DNA of 27,792 nucleotides from an uncultured Collinsella sp. (GCA_900543515.1 UQRW01000029.1:1-27792), one strand, 5' to 3'. Counted from the first letter of the stretch, positions 15,798-24,822 are shown. Program-made: numbers and translations. Notes: generated by a model from the letters alone, not told the origin.

Positions 15798-17609
15798 CTA
15801 CTCGTCCACCTTGAGGATCGCCATAAAGGCCTCCTGCGGGACCTCGACCGATCCGATGGCCTTCATGCGCTTCTTGCCCTCTTTCTGCTTCTCGAGCAGC
15901 TTGCGCTTACGCGAGATATCGCCGCCGTAGCACTTAGCAAGCACGTCCTTGCGACGCGCCTTGACGGTGGAGCGGGCAATGATCTTATTGCCGATAGCAC
16001 CCTGGATGGGCACCTCGAACAGCTGACGCGGGATGATCTCCTTAAGCTTGTCGCACAGGCCACGGGCCAGACCATAGGCCTTGTCCTTGTGGACGATAAA
16101 CGACAGCGCGTCCACCTCGTCGCCCGAAAGCAAGATATCGAGCTTAACGAGCTCGGAGGGACGGTACTCGTTGAACTCGTAGTCGAGCGAGGCATAGCCC
16201 TTGGTACGACTCTTGAGCTGGTCAAAGAAGTCCAGGATGAGCTCGGCGAGCGGCATGTCAAAGCGCATCTCGACCGATTTGCTCGTGAGATGGATCATGT
16301 CGGTTGTAATGCCACGGTGCTCGATAGCGAGCTGCATGACGGCACCCGTATACTCGGGCGGGCAGATGATCTTAGCCTTGAGGTAGGGTTCCTCGATACG
16401 CTCGATGCGCGTGGCCTCGGGAAGATCCTGCGGGCTACGGACATCAATCATCTCGCCGTCAGTCTTGTAGACGTGATAGTCCACCGAGGGGCTCGTGGCA
16501 ATGAGGTCCAAGTTGAACTCGCGCTCCAGGCGTTCCTTGACGACCTCCATGTGCAGCAGGCCCAGGAAGCCCACGCGGAAGCCAAAGCCGAGCGCCACCG
16601 AGGTCTCGGGCTCCCACACCAACGACGGGTCGTTGACGTGCAGCTTATCGAGGGCGTCACGCAGGTTCTCGTAGTCCTTGTTATCGATCGGGAACAGGCC
16701 CGTATAGACCATGGGCTTGGCCTCGCGGTAACCAGGAAGCGGCTCGGGGCAGGGGTTCGACGCCCAGGTAAGGGTGTCGCCCACGCGAACGGCCTCGGGG
16801 TCCTTCAGGCCCGTGACCACGTAGCCGACCTCGCCAACCGTCAGCGCGTCAACCGGGGTCTCGGCAGGACGCTTGACGCCCACGCCGTCGACCAAAAAGT
16901 CGCCCTCTGCCTGCATCATGCGCAGGGTATCGCCCTTTTTGATGGAGCCGTCAAAGACGCGCACCGTGGCCACCACGCCGCGATACTCGTCAAAGTACGA
17001 ATCCAGAATGAGCGCTTTGAGCGGCGCGTTCGCATCGCCCTTAGGCGGAGAGATCAAAAAGACGATGGACTCTAGCAGATCGTGAATACCCTCGCCGGTC
17101 TTGCCCGACACGCACACGGCATCATCGGCGGGAATCGCCAGGTCATCCTCGATCTCGGTCTTGACCTCGTCGGGATGGGCCGAGGGCAGGTCAATCTTGT
17201 TGATGGCAGGAACAATATCCAGATTGGCGTTCATAGCGAGCGTCGCGTTGGAGACGGTCTGCGCCTCGACGCCCTGCGTGGCGTCGACAACGAGCACCGC
17301 GCCCTCACAGGCTGCCAGCGAGCGCGAGACCTCGTAGGTAAAGTCAACGTGGCCCGGCGTATCGATCAGGTTGAACTGATACGTCTCGCCATCGTCGGCG
17401 TCATAGGACACGCGGACGGCGTTGGACTTGATCGTGATGCCGCGCTCGCGCTCGATATCCATGGTGTCGAGCAGCTGCGACTCCATGTCGCGCTCGTCGA
17501 CGGTATGGGTGAGCTCGAGGATACGGTCACTGATCGTGGACTTGCCATGGTCGATGTGCGCAACAATTGAGAAGTTGCGGATGTGGGAAATGTCAATTGA
17601 AGTATTCAT
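15798..17609 (-). CDS. lepA: Elongation factor 4 (LepA)
   Basis: The 603-residue translational GTPase LepA binds the ribosome and affects tRNA back-translocation and 30S biogenesis. GTPase motifs are AHIDHGKST (17-25), DTPGH (83-87) and NKID (137-140). Domains II, III and V and the LepA-specific C-terminal domain follow; the block YGGDISRKRKLLEKQKEGKKRMK near the end is diagnostic. The ATG at 17609 is chosen because the protein then begins MNTSIDISHIRNFSIVAHID as in the family; the ribosome site (GGGTAAG) is weak. It is the first gene after the rpsT terminator, so it probably has its own promoter in 17610-17634 or relies on read-through. Confidence 0.97.
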   Translation of the reverse strand: MNTSIDISHIRNFSIVAHIDHGKSTISDRILELTHTVDERDMESQLLDTMDIERERGITIKSNAVRVSYDADDGETYQFNLIDTPGHVDFTYEVSRSLAACEGAVLVVDATQGVEAQTVSNATLAMNANLDIVPAINKIDLPSAHPDEVKTEIEDDLAIPADDAVCVSGKTGEGIHDLLESIVFLISPPKGDANAPLKALILDSYFDEYRGVVATVRVFDGSIKKGDTLRMMQAEGDFLVDGVGVKRPAETPVDALTVGEVGYVVTGLKDPEAVRVGDTLTWASNPCPEPLPGYREAKPMVYTGLFPIDNKDYENLRDALDKLHVNDPSLVWEPETSVALGFGFRVGFLGLLHMEVVKERLEREFNLDLIATSPSVDYHVYKTDGEMIDVRSPQDLPEATRIERIEEPYLKAKIICPPEYTGAVMQLAIEHRGITTDMIHLTSKSVEMRFDMPLAELILDFFDQLKSRTKGYASLDYEFNEYRPSELVKLDILLSGDEVDALSFIVHKDKAYGLARGLCDKLKEIIPRQLFEVPIQGAIGNKIIARSTVKARRKDVLAKCYGGDISRKRKLLEKQKEGKKRMKAIGSVEVPQEAFMAILKVDE

Positions 17610-17634
17610 GCGGACTATCTTACCCGAGCGATAC

Positions 17635-17671
17635 AAAAAATGGAGCCTGTTCCATAAAACAGGCTCCATTT
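17635..17671 (-). terminator. Rho-independent terminator after rpsT
   Basis: A perfect 14-bp stem (17658-17671 with 17638-17651) with a 6-nt loop is followed on the minus strand by an uninterrupted T-run that partly belongs to the stem. It lies about 35 nt beyond the rpsT stop and just before lepA. Strength and position make this a confident call. Confidence 0.9.
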
Positions 17672-17705
17672 ATGCGCGTAATCTGTGTGGTGTGAAATTT
17701 ACAAC

Positions 17706-17972
17706 TTAGGCGTTGATGCTGTTCACGAGCTTGGCAAGACCGGACTTGCGGTTGGAAGCCTGGTTCTTGTGGATAACATGCTTGGCGGCAGCCATGTCGA
17801 GACGCTTGGTGACGGTCTTGAGGGCAGCCTGGGCCTTCTCGGCGTCGCCCTCGGCGACGGCGGACTGGACGTGCTTGGTCAGCGTCTTGAGCTCGGACTT
17901 GACAGCCTTGTTACGCATGCGAGCTGCCTCATTGGTGCGGATACGCTTCTTCTGAGACTTGATGTTTGCCAC
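17706..17972 (-). CDS. rpsT: 30S ribosomal protein S20
   Basis: The 88-residue helical protein is S20, which binds 16S rRNA early in small-subunit assembly. The family pattern ANIKSQKKRIRTNEAARMRN at the N-terminus and the AAKHVIHKNQASNRKSGL block near the C-terminus are clear. The start is GTG at 17972, with AAGGA 9 nt upstream. The frame remains open to 18041, but the extra residues do not fit S20. It is monocistronic between its own upstream region and the hairpin terminator at 17635-17671. Start codons other than ATG are common in rpsT of several bacteria and limit its translation; whether the same holds here is inference. Confidence 0.96.
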   Translation of the reverse strand: MANIKSQKKRIRTNEAARMRNKAVKSELKTLTKHVQSAVAEGDAEKAQAALKTVTKRLDMAAAKHVIHKNQASNRKSGLAKLVNSINA

Positions 17973-18047
17973 TTCTGGAGTTCCTTTCGAGTTCCTTGCA
18001 AAAAATGTATGACACCTCTGAGACACGGTGAGGTCATGCAAGCGCCT

Positions 18048-18056
18048 ACTATAGCA
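18048..18056 (-). promoter_or_regulatory. Candidate extended -10 promoter of rpsT
   Basis: The minus strand reads TGC-TATAGT, an extended -10 element, about 75 nt upstream of the rpsT start. A TTGACA hexamer lies at 18086-18091 but is 32 nt away, so it cannot be its -35. The call rests on the extended -10. Confidence 0.4.
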
Positions 18057-18105
18057 CGCTCCCCCTCAAAGGGATAGAACGAATTTGTCAAATAGGCAGG
18101 TATCA

Positions 18106-19068
18106 TCACGATTTTCTCAAGATGTTCGTAATCCAGAGCAAAAGCGCGGTCTGAGAATCGGCCGAACCCTTGAGCGCGAGCTCCACATCGACCGCACCCT
18201 CGAGCGCTGCGACGAGCTCTGCCATCGAAAAGCGGCGAGCCCAGGTCAGGTGATTCTTGACCTGCCAGGACTGGAGCTTAAGCGTTGCGGCCAGCTCACG
18301 ACCCTGTCCGCGCGCATCGAGCGCCTTGGCAACGATAAGCTCGCGAATACGGCCGCACAGCAATGTGTAAGTCCACACGTAGCTCTTGGCGGGCAGTAGA
18401 TTGAAGAGCTCGAGCGAGCGGCGCATGTCACGGGCCGAGACCGCATTGAGAAAGTCCCAGGGCTGAACCTCGGCCGTACGTACAATCCAGCGCTCAACGT
18501 CGGCAAGCTCAATCTGGGGCGCCTCGACCATCTGGGCAAGCTTAGCCAAGTCGTTATCGAGCATGCGAGTGTTTTCACCCGAACGCGAGACGAGTTCCTC
18601 GGCGGCCGCCGTCGAGATCGACTTGCCATGCTGCGTCGCCATCTGCTGAACGCGGCGCGGTAGCTCCCAGCGCTTGGTGCCGGAGCAATCGATCACGGCC
18701 TTCTTGTCGATCTTGGCGATCGCCTTATACAGGCGCGTGTTCTTGGCAAGCGAGTCGGCGATGATGAGGCAGACCGTTGTGGGGCTGGGACTTGCGAGGT
18801 ACTCGACGAGCGGCTCCGAGACAGCCTTAGCGAGCTTTGAGCAGCCATCAAGGATTACCAGGCGAAACTCGCTGCCCATCGGAAAGGTGTTAAGCGATCC
18901 GATAATGGACTCGATATCGGGGTCCTTAGTCATGTCGCGCTCGTCGAGGTTAAACTCGACCATACCCGACTTTTCCAGACGCGCTTTCATACGCGAGACG
19001 GCGTGATCGCGCTTGACTCCGTCGGTACCGACGATCAGATATGCCGGCAGCAGACCGGTTTCGGACAT
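18106..19068 (-). CDS. holA: DNA polymerase III subunit delta
   Basis: The 320-residue protein is HolA (delta), the clamp-loader subunit that opens the sliding clamp during replication. Features are the N-terminal ATPase-like domain without Walker A (LPAYLIVGTDGVKRDHAVSRMKARL), the middle LVILDGCSKLAKAVSEPLVEYLASPSPTTVCLIIADSLAKNTRLYKAI, and the C-terminal collar (WDFLNAVSARDMRRSLELFNLL). The ATG at 19068 has GGGGAG 4 nt upstream. The gene follows comEC by 78 nt, the comEA-comEC-holA order seen in many Gram-positive bacteria, and ends about 50 nt before the rpsT promoter region. The sequence is divergent, as is usual for delta, but the gene order supports it. Confidence 0.92.
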   Translation of the reverse strand: MSETGLLPAYLIVGTDGVKRDHAVSRMKARLEKSGMVEFNLDERDMTKDPDIESIIGSLNTFPMGSEFRLVILDGCSKLAKAVSEPLVEYLASPSPTTVCLIIADSLAKNTRLYKAIAKIDKKAVIDCSGTKRWELPRRVQQMATQHGKSISTAAAEELVSRSGENTRMLDNDLAKLAQMVEAPQIELADVERWIVRTAEVQPWDFLNAVSARDMRRSLELFNLLPAKSYVWTYTLLCGRIRELIVAKALDARGQGRELAATLKLQSWQVKNHLTWARRFSMAELVAALEGAVDVELALKGSADSQTALLLWITNILRKS

Positions 19069-19146
19069 TGCGCTCCCCTCCCGCAGGCCTTCGTATTCGT
19101 TCCGTGCCATTCTAGCCCAGGGGCCCACCACACGCCAACGACGTCG

Positions 19147-21450
19147 TCACGGTCGCTGGCATCGCATCGCAAAGCCATTCTCAGTCGGCGTGACGGTAAT
19201 GTCGCCGTGTTCGATGGTGCACGCGAACACGCCACCCGCTTCCTTCACGGCATCGATGCAGGCATCGGACGGATGACCGTATCGATTCCCCTCGCCCGCG
19301 CTCGCGAGGGAAAGCTCGGGTCTCAGAATCTCCAGCAGCGCGGCATCGACCGAAACCTTGGAGCCGTGATGCCCGAGTTTAAGGACATCGATATCCCCCA
19401 CCTCCTGCACGAATTCCCGTTCCTGGTCGAGCTCGGCATCACCGGTGAGGAGCATGCGCAGGCCCTTGTCTTCCTGAACATAAGAGAGCAGCAGGACAAG
19501 CGAGTCCTCATTGCCCTCGCCATCCACGGACTCGAATGGCCACATCACGCGGGCGCAAAATGAGCCGATGTCGACCGTATCCCCATGGCGCACCTGCCGA
19601 TACTCCACGCCAGGTCGGTTCAATACCTCGGCAGGAGCATCCTCCAGCGCATCTGCCGCCACGGCAATCGTTCCGACCGAAAACTGTTCGAGCACGGCAG
19701 GCAGACCACCCCAGTGATCCTCATCCCAATGCGTCACAAAGACGGCATCGATATGGTGCACGTTATTGCGAACCAACGCCGCCACCACGCGCTCGTCGAG
19801 CCCGCAGTCGACGAGCGCTACTGTGCCGCCCTGGCGGATAAGAATCGCATCGGCCTGGCCCACATCGAGCACCGTCACCGAAGGCGGAGCGAACCGATCC
19901 CAATAGGCGTACGGAATCGCAGCCAAGAACACCAGGCACGTAAGCCCCACCGCCATAGGACGTGCACGGGGACGCGGCCACCAGACCAGCAGAACCGCCA
20001 GCAAACACGGCACTAGGTAAATCCACATGCTATCGGGCGGCACACTCACGGATGCACCCGGCACGGCGGCAAACAGCTGCTCGAAGAACAACGCGCAACG
20101 GGCGGCAACCATGGGCACAATGAGCGCCCAAATCCGCAATGGTGCCACGAGCGAATAGGGAACCAGTACGATCGACACAGCGAGCAGTACGCTCACCACC
20201 GGACCGATGACCGCATTTGCCAGCGGAGCAATGAGCGAGAACGTACCGAAGGCAGGAATGGTAATGGGGAGCGTCGCCAACTGCGAGCACAGCGTGACGG
20301 AAAGCATGCTGGCAACGCCCGACGGCACACCCAACTCACCCAAAGCGTAGGTCGCATAGGGGCAAAAGCACAGAATGGCTAAGACGCTGGCACATGAAAG
20401 CTGAAAGCCCATCTCGAACAGCACCGTCGGCCGCAGTAGCACAAAGATGGACATGGTTACGAAGAGCGCCGATGCGCCGTGCCGGCGACGCCCTGCGCCG
20501 TTTACGACAAGCGTCGCGAACACCATGCAGCACGCGCGCACGGCCGAGGGAGACGCGCCCGTAAAGGCAGCGTAGCCCACAAGCGTTATCGCCAATATCA
20601 CCCGCCGAAGACCACGTGAACACCGAGTCTTTTGCAATACGCCCTCAATTACAAACCCCACGATAGACAAATGGCTGCCGGAGACGGCGATAAGATGCGC
20701 CGTACCCGTCACCGAAAACCAGTCGCCCGCCGACTGGGCGCGCAGCTCGGCCGAACGACCGCAGACGACACCGGCTATGAGTGCACGCGCCGGGTCGGTC
20801 GCAGGCGCGATGGACGCAAGCAGCCCATTTCGTAGCCGAAGCAGCGGCCCCGGAGAGCCCTCATCGACCGACACAATCCGAACGGCTTTTACCTTGCATA
20901 CCTCGCCTCGGAGCACGCGCGATCGTCCATACGCATCGTTCTCAAAACGCGAAACGCGACCGATAACACGCACGTGCGCCCCGACCTTGAGCTCGCGGTC
21001 GCACGATAGGCGAACCGTTGCCAAGTTCTTACCGTCCGCGCGTGCCTCGCAGGTATAGGAATACACGTCGTCGTTTATTGATGGATCACCCTGCACGACA
21101 AACTCGAGGCTGCTTGCCGCTCGACCGTCGAGCGCCTTCGAGGCGCTTAGCGCACCCACAGCCCACCAGGCCGAGACGACCGCTCCCGCCACGAGACCGA
21201 CGGACGCGGCATACAGCCACCGCTTCAAAGGGGCAAGCCGCGCACATGATTGAGCCAGCATAACAAATACCGCCGCCGCAACGGGAATGGTCCATAGCGG
21301 CCCGACCGCTGGCGCCCGCTCCCTCAACAGCGCATCAGCGGCCATGTTGAGCACCAAGACGCAGCTCATGCACATGCCGGCACACAGGGTCATCGTCCAC
21401 GGAAGCAGGGGCCGCGGAGGCATAACACGCTCGCGCTCGGTCGCACTCAT
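19147..21450 (-). CDS. comEC: ComEC/Rec2 DNA-uptake channel protein
   Basis: The 767-residue membrane protein is ComEC, which forms the channel for single-stranded DNA entry during transformation. It has N-terminal hydrophobic segments, an OB-like extracellular domain (about 110-195), a competence domain with many membrane helices (about 220-500, with the conserved GTAHLIAVSGSHLSI at 249-263) and a C-terminal metallo-beta-lactamase-type domain (525-767). That last domain has the metal motif HWDEDHWGG (574-582), the DCG motif and the KLGHHGS block. The start ATG at 21450 overlaps the comEA stop as ATGA. Motifs for the nuclease-like domain look intact, so a working protein is plausible. Competence of this organism is not shown by the sequence. 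Confidence 0.95.
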   Translation of the reverse strand: MSATERERVMPPRPLLPWTMTLCAGMCMSCVLVLNMAADALLRERAPAVGPLWTIPVAAAVFVMLAQSCARLAPLKRWLYAASVGLVAGAVVSAWWAVGALSASKALDGRAASSLEFVVQGDPSINDDVYSYTCEARADGKNLATVRLSCDRELKVGAHVRVIGRVSRFENDAYGRSRVLRGEVCKVKAVRIVSVDEGSPGPLLRLRNGLLASIAPATDPARALIAGVVCGRSAELRAQSAGDWFSVTGTAHLIAVSGSHLSIVGFVIEGVLQKTRCSRGLRRVILAITLVGYAAFTGASPSAVRACCMVFATLVVNGAGRRRHGASALFVTMSIFVLLRPTVLFEMGFQLSCASVLAILCFCPYATYALGELGVPSGVASMLSVTLCSQLATLPITIPAFGTFSLIAPLANAVIGPVVSVLLAVSIVLVPYSLVAPLRIWALIVPMVAARCALFFEQLFAAVPGASVSVPPDSMWIYLVPCLLAVLLVWWPRPRARPMAVGLTCLVFLAAIPYAYWDRFAPPSVTVLDVGQADAILIRQGGTVALVDCGLDERVVAALVRNNVHHIDAVFVTHWDEDHWGGLPAVLEQFSVGTIAVAADALEDAPAEVLNRPGVEYRQVRHGDTVDIGSFCARVMWPFESVDGEGNEDSLVLLLSYVQEDKGLRMLLTGDAELDQEREFVQEVGDIDVLKLGHHGSKVSVDAALLEILRPELSLASAGEGNRYGHPSDACIDAVKEAGGVFACTIEHGDITVTPTENGFAMRCQRP

Positions 21451-22160
21451 ACGCAGATGCAATCTTTGATTTTGGCAAGCTTCTTCTCGCCGATTCCCGA
21501 CACACGCATCAGGTCGTCAACCGAGGCAAAAGCACCGTTCTTTGTCCGCTCATCGATAATCGACTGGGCCATGGAGGGACCGATGCCCGAGAGCGTCTGC
21601 AGCTCTGCTGCGCTTGCCGTATTGATGTTTACCAGGCCTGTTGCGCCGCTCACGCCCGATGATGCGGAAGTCCCACCATCAACACCGGCTTCCGCAATAG
21701 ACGCCTGCTGCTCCCCTACCGTTGGAACGTGGATTTTTTGTCCATCAGTGACCTTAGATGCCCGATTGAGCCCCGTAACGTCTGCCTCGGGCGCCAGCCC
21801 GCCGGCGGCATCAATCGCCTGAGCCACCCGCGCGCCGTCCTTGAGACGATATACACCGGGCGACACAACGGCGCCATCGACATCGACATAGACCTCTGCC
21901 GCGGCAGAAGCCTTAGTCGAAGAACCTTCGGATGTCTTTCCGCTCGAGGCATCACCGGATCCCGGCTCCACCAACGAGTCCGAACCGTCAGTGCGCTCAA
22001 ACGACACGGCGCCGGCACCGCCGCCAAGGTTCGCCATCGCCAAGCCGCTCGACATCGCAATGACGACCAGTATCGCCATCACCACTGCCTTATGACCGAG
22101 CAGCTTGTCCGCCAAGCGGTCCATCTTTTTGACCCGTTCGTGTTGTTCGCGCTGCGCCAT
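21447..22160 (-). CDS. comEA: ComEA-type competence DNA-binding protein
   Basis: The 237-residue membrane-anchored protein binds incoming double-stranded DNA outside the cell. It has an N-terminal basic stretch and one membrane helix (24-44), a Ser/Gly-rich linker (50-87), an SLBB domain (about 88-146, VYVDVDGAVVSPGVYRL) and a tandem helix-hairpin-helix domain at the C-terminus (175-237, with SGIGPSMAQSIIDER and SGIGEKKLAKI). The ATG at 22160 is chosen because GGGAGG lies 7 nt upstream; the longer frame to 22238 runs across that site. It is the first gene of comEA-comEC-holA. A 12-bp palindrome and three TTTTGG repeats lie upstream (22216-22256) and could be control sites. Confidence 0.93.
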   Translation of the reverse strand: MAQREQHERVKKMDRLADKLLGHKAVVMAILVVIAMSSGLAMANLGGGAGAVSFERTDGSDSLVEPGSGDASSGKTSEGSSTKASAAAEVYVDVDGAVVSPGVYRLKDGARVAQAIDAAGGLAPEADVTGLNRASKVTDGQKIHVPTVGEQQASIAEAGVDGGTSASSGVSGATGLVNINTASAAELQTLSGIGPSMAQSIIDERTKNGAFASVDDLMRVSGIGEKKLAKIKDCICV

Positions 22161-22215
22161 AGCAAAACCTCCCAACACCATCGTGTCAGGAAAGGAGCCC
22201 TGTAACAGCCACGCC

Positions 22216-22256
22216 CCAAAACCGGTTTTAGCGGTCAAACCAAAAGCCGACCAAAA
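22216..22256 (-). promoter_or_regulatory. Palindrome and TTTTGG repeats upstream of comEA
   Basis: Positions 22218-22229 are a perfect palindrome (AAAACCGGTTTT). CCAAAA (TTTTGG on the coding strand) occurs at 22216, 22240 and 22251. They lie 56-96 nt before the comEA start. A regulator site is possible. No clear -35/-10 pair could be fitted nearby. Confidence 0.3.
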
Positions 22257-22330
22257 CCTTGCACAAATCCGTCCATTTATTCAGGCACACGTCAGCAAAT
22301 GAACACTTAGCCACAAAATGCCCAGATAGC

Positions 22331-22363
22331 AAAAGACCGACGATGCAGACGCATCGTCGGTCT
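22331..22363 (-). terminator. Rho-independent terminator after thiI
   Basis: A perfect 13-bp stem (22351-22363 with 22334-22346) with a 4-nt loop is followed on the minus strand by TTTTGCTAT. It lies 10 nt beyond the thiI stop and separates the mihF-gmk-rpoZ-thiI unit from comEA. Confidence 0.88.
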
Positions 22364-22373
22364 ATGCACAAAT

Positions 22374-23618
22374 TTACTCGTGATCTTGGTAAATCTCACG
22401 CGGAGCAAGCTCCGAATGTTTGCGTTTTAAGGTCTTAGGGGCCTTATACGTGTTGCTCTCAAAGTCGATGTACTCGGTCTGCTTGAGCAGGCGCTCGATC
22501 ATCTCCTCGTGATCGAACAACTCCCAGGCCTCATGCACGGCATCGAGTTTAGCGTGCGTCTCGGGACGACGCGGCATAAACAGCGTGCAGCAGTCGGGAG
22601 CGGCCTCAGTCGAGATATCGAACGTACCAATCTCCTCGGCGCGCGCGATGATCTCCTGCTTGTCCGAACCGATGAGAGGACGGAACACGGGAATCTTCAC
22701 GGCCTCGTTAACGGCCATGATATTCTCAAGCGTTTGGGAGGCAACCTGTCCAAGCGATTCGCCCGTCACGATGGCCTTGGCGCCCTCGATGTGTGCAATG
22801 CGCTCGGCAACCGAATACATAATGCGGCGATACATGATCACGCGCAGGTTGCTGGGACAGGTGACCGAAATCTCACGCTGGCAGTCGCCAAACGGCACCA
22901 CGTACAGGCGGCCGATCTGGACACCCGGCTCAAGCGCACGGATGATGTCCTGCACCAAATACTCGCTCGTGTCGGGCGTCTGCGGACGACCTGAGAAATG
23001 TACCGGCACGCACACCGCGCCGCGACGCGCGAGCATCCAGGTTGCCACCGGAGAATCAATACCCGACGACAGCAGCGTCACGACCTTGCCGGCAGAACCC
23101 ACCGGCAGACCGCCCACGCCGCGCTCGGAGCGCGCGTACACATAAACGCTACCCTGGACCACCAGTACGTGCACCATCGCATCGGGGTCGTGCATTTGAA
23201 CCTTTTTATCGGGGAAGGCCTCGCACAGCACCTCGCCCACCTGACGATTGATGTCAATCGAGGTGAGCTCATAATCGGTATTGGAGCGCTTGGCGTGCAC
23301 CTTAAACGAATCGAAGGAACCAAACTCGCGCAGCGCCTTCACGGCGGCGGCACAGTACTCCTGAGGGTCGCGATTGGTGTGATACGCCAAAGACACACGA
23401 GCAACGCCGGGAACGGTGCGAATGACACGCGCCGCCTCGTCGGCCTGATGCTCGTTAAAGGTCACGAGGATATAACCGGAAATTCGAGACACGGCATTCA
23501 CGGAAAAGGCGGCCAAGGCCGCCTTGATGTTATCCATGAGGATATGCTCAAAATGTGCGCGGTTCTTACCCTTCAGTCCAACCTCGTGATAGTGGACCAG
23601 GCAGACGCGAGCCGCCAT
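22374..23618 (-). CDS. thiI: tRNA 4-thiouridine synthase / sulfurtransferase ThiI
   Basis: The 414-residue protein is ThiI, which adenylates U8 of tRNA and transfers sulfur to give 4-thiouridine; in some bacteria it also serves thiamine synthesis. An N-terminal ferredoxin-like region and THUMP domain (about 60-165) precede the PP-loop ATPase domain with SSGIDS at 184-189. The C-terminal rhodanese domain of the E. coli protein is absent, as in Bacillus-type ThiI, where a dedicated cysteine desulfurase supplies sulfur. The CC pair at 343-344 (APDCCTLFMPRRPETH) is family-typical. The ATG directly follows the rpoZ stop (TAAATG), so translation is probably coupled. No NifS-like gene is in the window. 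Confidence 0.95.
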   Translation of the reverse strand: MAARVCLVHYHEVGLKGKNRAHFEHILMDNIKAALAAFSVNAVSRISGYILVTFNEHQADEAARVIRTVPGVARVSLAYHTNRDPQEYCAAAVKALREFGSFDSFKVHAKRSNTDYELTSIDINRQVGEVLCEAFPDKKVQMHDPDAMVHVLVVQGSVYVYARSERGVGGLPVGSAGKVVTLLSSGIDSPVATWMLARRGAVCVPVHFSGRPQTPDTSEYLVQDIIRALEPGVQIGRLYVVPFGDCQREISVTCPSNLRVIMYRRIMYSVAERIAHIEGAKAIVTGESLGQVASQTLENIMAVNEAVKIPVFRPLIGSDKQEIIARAEEIGTFDISTEAAPDCCTLFMPRRPETHAKLDAVHEAWELFDHEEMIERLLKQTEYIDFESNTYKAPKTLKRKHSELAPREIYQDHE

Positions 23619-23900
23619 TTAGGCTTCAGCAACCTTGTGGCCGAGCGCCTTCTCGTAACGGGCCTCGTCGTAAGAGATGTCGCCGTCGACAATCTCGTCC
23701 ATAGCCATCGAGATGGTGTCGGCACCGGAAAGCCCGATGGTGATGTCATCGACATCCTGGACGGCAAGCACGCGGTTGTGCTGGCCACGCAGCATGCTAT
23801 TGATATCGCAGGCGCGCTTGGAGGCAAGCGAAGCGAGCAGGAAGCGGTTGTGATCGGTCTTCTCCAGAAGATCGTCAATGCAAGGCTTTACAACGGACAC
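23619..23900 (-). CDS. rpoZ: RNA polymerase omega subunit
   Basis: The 93-residue protein is the omega subunit, which stabilises the beta-prime subunit during polymerase assembly. The core KTDHNRFLLASLASKRACDINSML and the later EIVDGDISYDEAR match the family. Between them sits a slightly unusual acidic insert (NRVLAVQDVDDITIGLSGADTISMAM). The start is GTG at 23900, with a GAGG site, 5 nt after the gmk stop. The gmk-rpoZ order is standard in Gram-positive bacteria and supports the call. The gene abuts thiI. Confidence 0.9.
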   Translation of the reverse strand: MSVVKPCIDDLLEKTDHNRFLLASLASKRACDINSMLRGQHNRVLAVQDVDDITIGLSGADTISMAMDEIVDGDISYDEARYEKALGHKVAEA

Positions 23901-23905
23901 GGACC

Positions 23906-24475
23906 TCAGATCCTTTCATGCATATCGAGAACGCGAACGAGCTCATCGGTCGCGCGGTCGAGATCGTCATTAACCACGACGTCGTCGTAGCGGTCGGCAA
24001 GGGCAAGCTCATCGGCGGCGTTTGCCATACGCAGCTCAATCGTCTCGGGCGTCTCGGTACCGCGACCGACTAGACGCTCGCGGAGCACCTCAAGCGAAGG
24101 CGGCTTGATAAAGATCAGCACGGCCTCGGGGAAACGCTCCTTCACCTGCAGGGCGCCCTGGACATCGATCTCCAAAATCAGAGATGCGCCAGAGGCGAGC
24201 TTGGATGTGACCTCGCTCACCAACGTGCCGTAGCAGTTACCGTGGACCTCGGCCCACTCAACAAACTCACCGTTTGCCACGCGGCGGTCGAACTCCTCGC
24301 GCGTCAGAAAAAAGTAGTTGACGCCGTCGACCTCACCTTTGCGTGGTGCTCGCGTGGTAGCCGAAACCGTCAGGCCCAAGTTCGAGCGGCGCTCGCGCAC
24401 ACGAGTGACGAGCGTACCCTTCCCTGCGCCTGACGGTCCAGAAATCACAAAGAGCTTGGAATCCTGAGCGCTCAC
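23906..24475 (-). CDS. gmk: Guanylate kinase
   Basis: The 189-residue enzyme phosphorylates GMP to GDP with ATP, essential for guanine nucleotide supply. The P-loop GPSGAGKGT (13-21), the guanylate kinase signature SATTRAPRKGEVDGVNYFF (39-57), and the later EIDVQGALQVKE and RGTETPETIELRM (lid and arginine region) are all present at normal spacing. The GTG start at 24475 immediately follows the mihF stop (TAAGTG). Length matches the family. It is transcribed with mihF, rpoZ and thiI. Confidence 0.97.
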   Translation of the reverse strand: MSAQDSKLFVISGPSGAGKGTLVTRVRERRSNLGLTVSATTRAPRKGEVDGVNYFFLTREEFDRRVANGEFVEWAEVHGNCYGTLVSEVTSKLASGASLILEIDVQGALQVKERFPEAVLIFIKPPSLEVLRERLVGRGTETPETIELRMANAADELALADRYDDVVVNDDLDRATDELVRVLDMHERI

Positions 24476-24784
24476 TTATTTGGTCAGCTGCTCGAGGAGC
24501 TGCTCGCGCTGACGGACGCCGAGGCCCTGGACGCGACGGGTAGCGGAGATACCGAGCTCCTCCATGATCTTGGCGGCCTTGGCCTTGCCATAACCAGGGA
24601 GAGACTCGATGAGGGTGGAAACCTTCATGCGGGAAGCGATGGGGTCATCGGAGTTGAGCACGGACTCAAGGGACTTCTCGCCCTTCTTGATCTGCTCGCG
24701 AAGCTCAGCGCGGGCGTGACGTGCGGCAGCAGCCTTCTCAAGAGCCTGCTTGCGCTGCTCATCGGTAAGCTGAGGGAGTGCCAT
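24476..24784 (-). CDS. mihF: Integration host factor, actinobacterial type (mIHF)
   Basis: The 102-residue protein is the actinobacterial IHF, a small nucleoid-associated DNA-bending protein unrelated to the alpha/beta IHF of E. coli and needed by some actinophages for integration. The family blocks ALEKAAAARHARAELREQIKKG (residues 14-35) and KVSTLIESLPGYGKAKAAKIMEELGI (54-79, a helix-two-turn-helix) are clear. The ATG at 24784 has GGAGG 6 nt upstream; the frame's earlier ATG at 24796 lacks a site. It heads the mihF-gmk-rpoZ-thiI operon. A long imperfect hairpin in its leader (24823-24861) and an upstream promoter are visible. The presence of this gene is a strong lineage marker. Confidence 0.95.
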   Translation of the reverse strand: MALPQLTDEQRKQALEKAAAARHARAELREQIKKGEKSLESVLNSDDPIASRMKVSTLIESLPGYGKAKAAKIMEELGISATRRVQGLGVRQREQLLEQLTK

Positions 24785-24822
24785 TCGTACCTCCAAATAG
24801 TTGGGTTATATCTGATTCAATA

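Noticed and set aside
15771..17075. A 434-residue open frame on the plus strand opposite lepA
   Set aside because: Antisense to a textbook LepA; no domain recognised.
18086..18091. Perfect TTGACA as the -35 of rpsT
   Set aside because: No -10-like hexamer lies at 16-18 nt; the extended -10 at 18048-18056 is too far away.
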